A stretch of 64,000 nucleotides of DNA. Origin: Ignisphaera aggregans DSM 17230. Its GTDB lineage: Archaea > Thermoproteota > Thermoprotei_A > Sulfolobales > Ignisphaeraceae. The position numbers were made by a program, and so were the translations under genes. The notes under the pieces are model-generated. The model had not been told where the DNA came from and ran no database searches. It saw only the letters and a program-made list of their open reading frames with translations. Within the stretch, counting starts at the first letter, position 1, and the number at the start of each line of letters is the position of its first letter. Positions 61,835-64,000 of the stretch are shown piece after piece. The stretch is from assembly GCA_000145985.1 (NCBI GenBank), contig CP002098.1, positions 1,811,954 through 1,875,953 of the forward strand, written 5' to 3'.

Positions 61835-63970
61835 ATGAGTGAAATACTTAGAATATCTATATATACAGGGTTGTTAGCAGGTGTAGTAGCATTATTCTAT
61901 ACACTGCTTTTGATATACGATATACTTAGGAGATCTATACCACTAAATACTGAGAATGAAAAGAGGGCCAAAGAGATCCATGGCTATATCTATAGTGCTG
62001 CTAAGGCATATATATTTTCTCAGTATAAGGTAATACTGATTGTTATATCCATTATTACAGTAGTATTGATAGGTAGTGGAGCTCTCCTAGGAAATTCAAT
62101 ACTATTACTAACAGGGATAACATATATACTTGGCGGCATAAGCTCGACTATTGTGGGTATTGTTGGAATGCTTATGGCTATCCAATCCAATATCAGAGTA
62201 TTAAATACTCTATCCAGAAAAGATCTTAGATCAGCATTAACATTAGCCTTTAGAGGAGGTTCTGTTACAGGATTTCTTGTTGGAGGTATAGGCCTTACCC
62301 TAATATCAATATTGTTCGTAGCTCTTAACAGATTTAACGATCCTGCTACAGCTGGACAGATACTACTAGGATATGCATTTGGTGCTAGTACAGTAGCACT
62401 ATTTGCAAGAGTTGGAGGCGGTATATATACTAAAGCAGCTGATATAGGTGCAGATCTCGTTGGTAAGGTAGAAGCAGGAATACCTGAAGATGATCCAAGA
62501 AACCCTGGGGTTATTGCCGATAATGTAGGGGATAATGTTGGAGATTGTGCTGGTATGGGTGCAGACCTATTTGAATCATATGTAGAGGGTATCATAGCTC
62601 CCATGGTTATAGCAACACTTTTATCAAATGATCTAGTAGCATACCCTGTACTCTTCAGTGCTATAGCCCTTCTAACATCCATAATAACATCACAATTTGT
62701 TGCAACATCACCGTTTTCAGAACCAGGTAGAACTCTTACATTTACATCTGTTTTAACCATAGCTATTGCAGCACTTTTAAATGGAGTTATAACACTATGG
62801 ATACAGCCGCAAATTATGGCTGCATGGGTTATAGGAGTACTAGGTCTTATAGTGGGAGCTATAGTTGGATTCACATCAGATTACTTCACATCACCTCTAT
62901 ATAGACCTGTAAAAATAGTTGCTACAAATTCACAGTTTGGTCCTGCACTAACCATTTTAAGTGGTCTTTCAATGGGATTCTATAGCGTGTTTATACCTTC
63001 AGTAGCAATAGCATTAGCTATAATAGCCTCATTCTCAATAGGTTCAGGTCTAAGTCCTAGCGAAAACCTGTTAGCAGGTATATATTCAGCAGCTTTAGCA
63101 GGTACGGGTATGTTATCTGTTGCACCAATAATAGTTGCTGCTGATGCCTACGGACCAATAGTAGACAATGTAGCAGGTCTAGCAGAACAAGCAGGATATG
63201 AAGAAGAGATAAGAGATCTTGCAGATAAGCTTGACTCTGCAGGAAATACAATGAAGTCTATATCCAAGGGATATGCAATAGGTTCTGCAGCTCTAACAGC
63301 TCTTGCGCTACTCTTCAGCTTTGCAAGTGTCTTAGCACATAGAACAGGAAAGAGTATATCAGACATCATGGCCATAGTCTTTAATGCTGGTCACAAAAGC
63401 TATGGTGTATACTTCATAGGAGGAGTAATAATAGGTGCTGTACTAGTCCCATTCTTTGTTGCAATGGTTATACAAGCTGTTACTGCTGCAGCAGGAAAAC
63501 TTGTAGATGAGATTAGAAGACAGTTCAGGGAGAAGCCAGGTATATTAGAATGGAAAGAGAGACCTGACTACGAAAGAGCTGTCAGAATAGTGACATACTA
63601 TGCAATAAGAAGACTTGTAGCACCTGGACTCTTAGCAATATTATTCCCATTAGCTCTAGGAGCAATCTTCGCTATCGGTGATGTATGGAGAGGTACAGCT
63701 ATAGTAGGTGGACTCCTAATAGGTTCAATAGCATCAGGATTACTACTAGGTCTATTCCAAGGAAATGTTGGTAATACATGGGATAATGCAAAGAAATACA
63801 TAGAGGCAGGAAACCTCGGAGGAAAAGGTACAGATACACATAAAGCTGCCGTAGTAGGAGATACCGTTGGTGATCCATTAAAGGATGCCTCTGGACCTGC
63901 AATAAACATAATGATTAAGGTAATGGCAGTAGCTTCAACAGTAATACTACCCTACATACTATTTATCTAA
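61835..63970 (+). CDS. hppA: Membrane-bound proton-translocating pyrophosphatase
   Basis: 711 residues with about 16 membrane helices. The substrate site reads GADLVGKVEAGIPEDDPRNPGVIADNVGDNVGD near residues 208-240, and the second acidic motif GKGTDTHKAAVVGDTVGDPLKD near 665-690. It pumps protons (or sodium) on hydrolysis of pyrophosphate. The GNTMKS motif near residue 470 has Lys where potassium-dependent enzymes have Ala, so it is likely the K+-independent H+-pump type. The stop is 30 bp before the window end. Confidence 0.95.
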   Translation: MSEILRISIYTGLLAGVVALFYTLLLIYDILRRSIPLNTENEKRAKEIHGYIYSAAKAYIFSQYKVILIVISIITVVLIGSGALLGNSILLLTGITYILGGISSTIVGIVGMLMAIQSNIRVLNTLSRKDLRSALTLAFRGGSVTGFLVGGIGLTLISILFVALNRFNDPATAGQILLGYAFGASTVALFARVGGGIYTKAADIGADLVGKVEAGIPEDDPRNPGVIADNVGDNVGDCAGMGADLFESYVEGIIAPMVIATLLSNDLVAYPVLFSAIALLTSIITSQFVATSPFSEPGRTLTFTSVLTIAIAALLNGVITLWIQPQIMAAWVIGVLGLIVGAIVGFTSDYFTSPLYRPVKIVATNSQFGPALTILSGLSMGFYSVFIPSVAIALAIIASFSIGSGLSPSENLLAGIYSAALAGTGMLSVAPIIVAADAYGPIVDNVAGLAEQAGYEEEIRDLADKLDSAGNTMKSISKGYAIGSAALTALALLFSFASVLAHRTGKSISDIMAIVFNAGHKSYGVYFIGGVIIGAVLVPFFVAMVIQAVTAAAGKLVDEIRRQFREKPGILEWKERPDYERAVRIVTYYAIRRLVAPGLLAILFPLALGAIFAIGDVWRGTAIVGGLLIGSIASGLLLGLFQGNVGNTWDNAKKYIEAGNLGGKGTDTHKAAVVGDTVGDPLKDASGPAINIMIKVMAVASTVILPYILFI

Positions 63971-64000
63971 TTATCTAAAACACTCAGCAAATAATCCTTT

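Noticed and set aside
62020..62874. 284-codon minus-strand frame opposite the pyrophosphatase
   Set aside because: Pro/Ser/Thr-rich antisense shadow of a highly conserved gene.

Overview
The window looks like part of the chromosome of an AT-rich hyperthermophilic crenarchaeon. The evidence is a full-length reverse gyrase, archaeal/eukaryotic-type ribosomal proteins S25e and S26e, a zinc-tailed prolyl-tRNA synthetase, TrmI, C/D-box guide RNA candidates, TATA-box promoters and GGTGA-type ribosome binding sites. A Desulfurococcales organism of the Ignisphaera kind is a reasonable guess, but this rests on gene content and composition only.

Left chromosomal part (1-32 kb). It opens with the end of endonuclease V. 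Next come two overlapping MoeA genes (one fused to a periplasmic-binding-like domain), endonuclease III, a HAD phosphatase, a dolichol-phosphate-mannose-synthase-like glycosyltransferase and a sugar nucleotidyltransferase. An ABC export-type operon (7.2-11.5 kb) follows, then the operon of the archaeal modified mevalonate pathway: phosphomevalonate dehydratase small and large subunits plus the UbiD-type decarboxylase (12.1-14.9 kb). After these are a Clp1-like RNA kinase with an RNase H-fold protein, a CDP-alcohol phosphatidyltransferase, S26e, ProS, TrmI, a CopG regulator, S25e, and a degenerate nitrilase-like protein overlapping reverse gyrase. The section ends with RidA, a cupin, an HtrA-like protease, an Mrp ATPase and an acylphosphatase-like protein. 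Three C/D-box sRNA candidates lie in the gaps at 17.1, 27.0 and 27.3 kb.

Integrated element (32059-56751). A tRNA-Gly(UCC) gene carries a 52-bp sequence that is repeated exactly at 56700-56751, so the 24.7 kb between them is a site-specifically integrated mobile element with an intact tyrosine integrase beside attL. It encodes its own replication machinery: a Topo VIA-like Mini-A protein, a primase-polymerase, a family B DNA polymerase with a YGATDS motif C, a helicase with four cysteines placed like the XPD iron-sulfur cluster, a DUF3223/HNH-like protein and endonuclease IV. It also carries AbrB-like and winged-helix regulators, an Sm-like protein, an ASCH-like protein, a type IV pilin-like threonine-rich surface protein, a membrane protein with four exact 15-residue tryptophan repeats, and two secreted or membrane-anchored proteins. 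I see no recognisable capsid, terminase or conjugation ATPase, so it is either a virus of an unfamiliar type or a plasmid. Its non-coding DNA is notable: a dyad of about 135 bp around 47576, a mirror-arranged set of palindromes centred near 51775, and four 22-bp-spaced GTGGGAAC iterons. The first two are origin candidates. Two genes appear to need a frameshift.

Right part (56.8-64 kb). Just outside attR is more foreign-looking DNA: a tandemly duplicated pair of small membrane-protein genes, one partner decayed, and a Cys-rich protein without a clear start. These may be remains of an older insertion at the same tRNA. Ordinary chromosome follows: a DUF2283 antitoxin with a frameshifted DUF4258-like toxin, an FMN reductase family protein, an aspartyl protease, tRNA-Arg(GCG) and a membrane pyrophosphatase.
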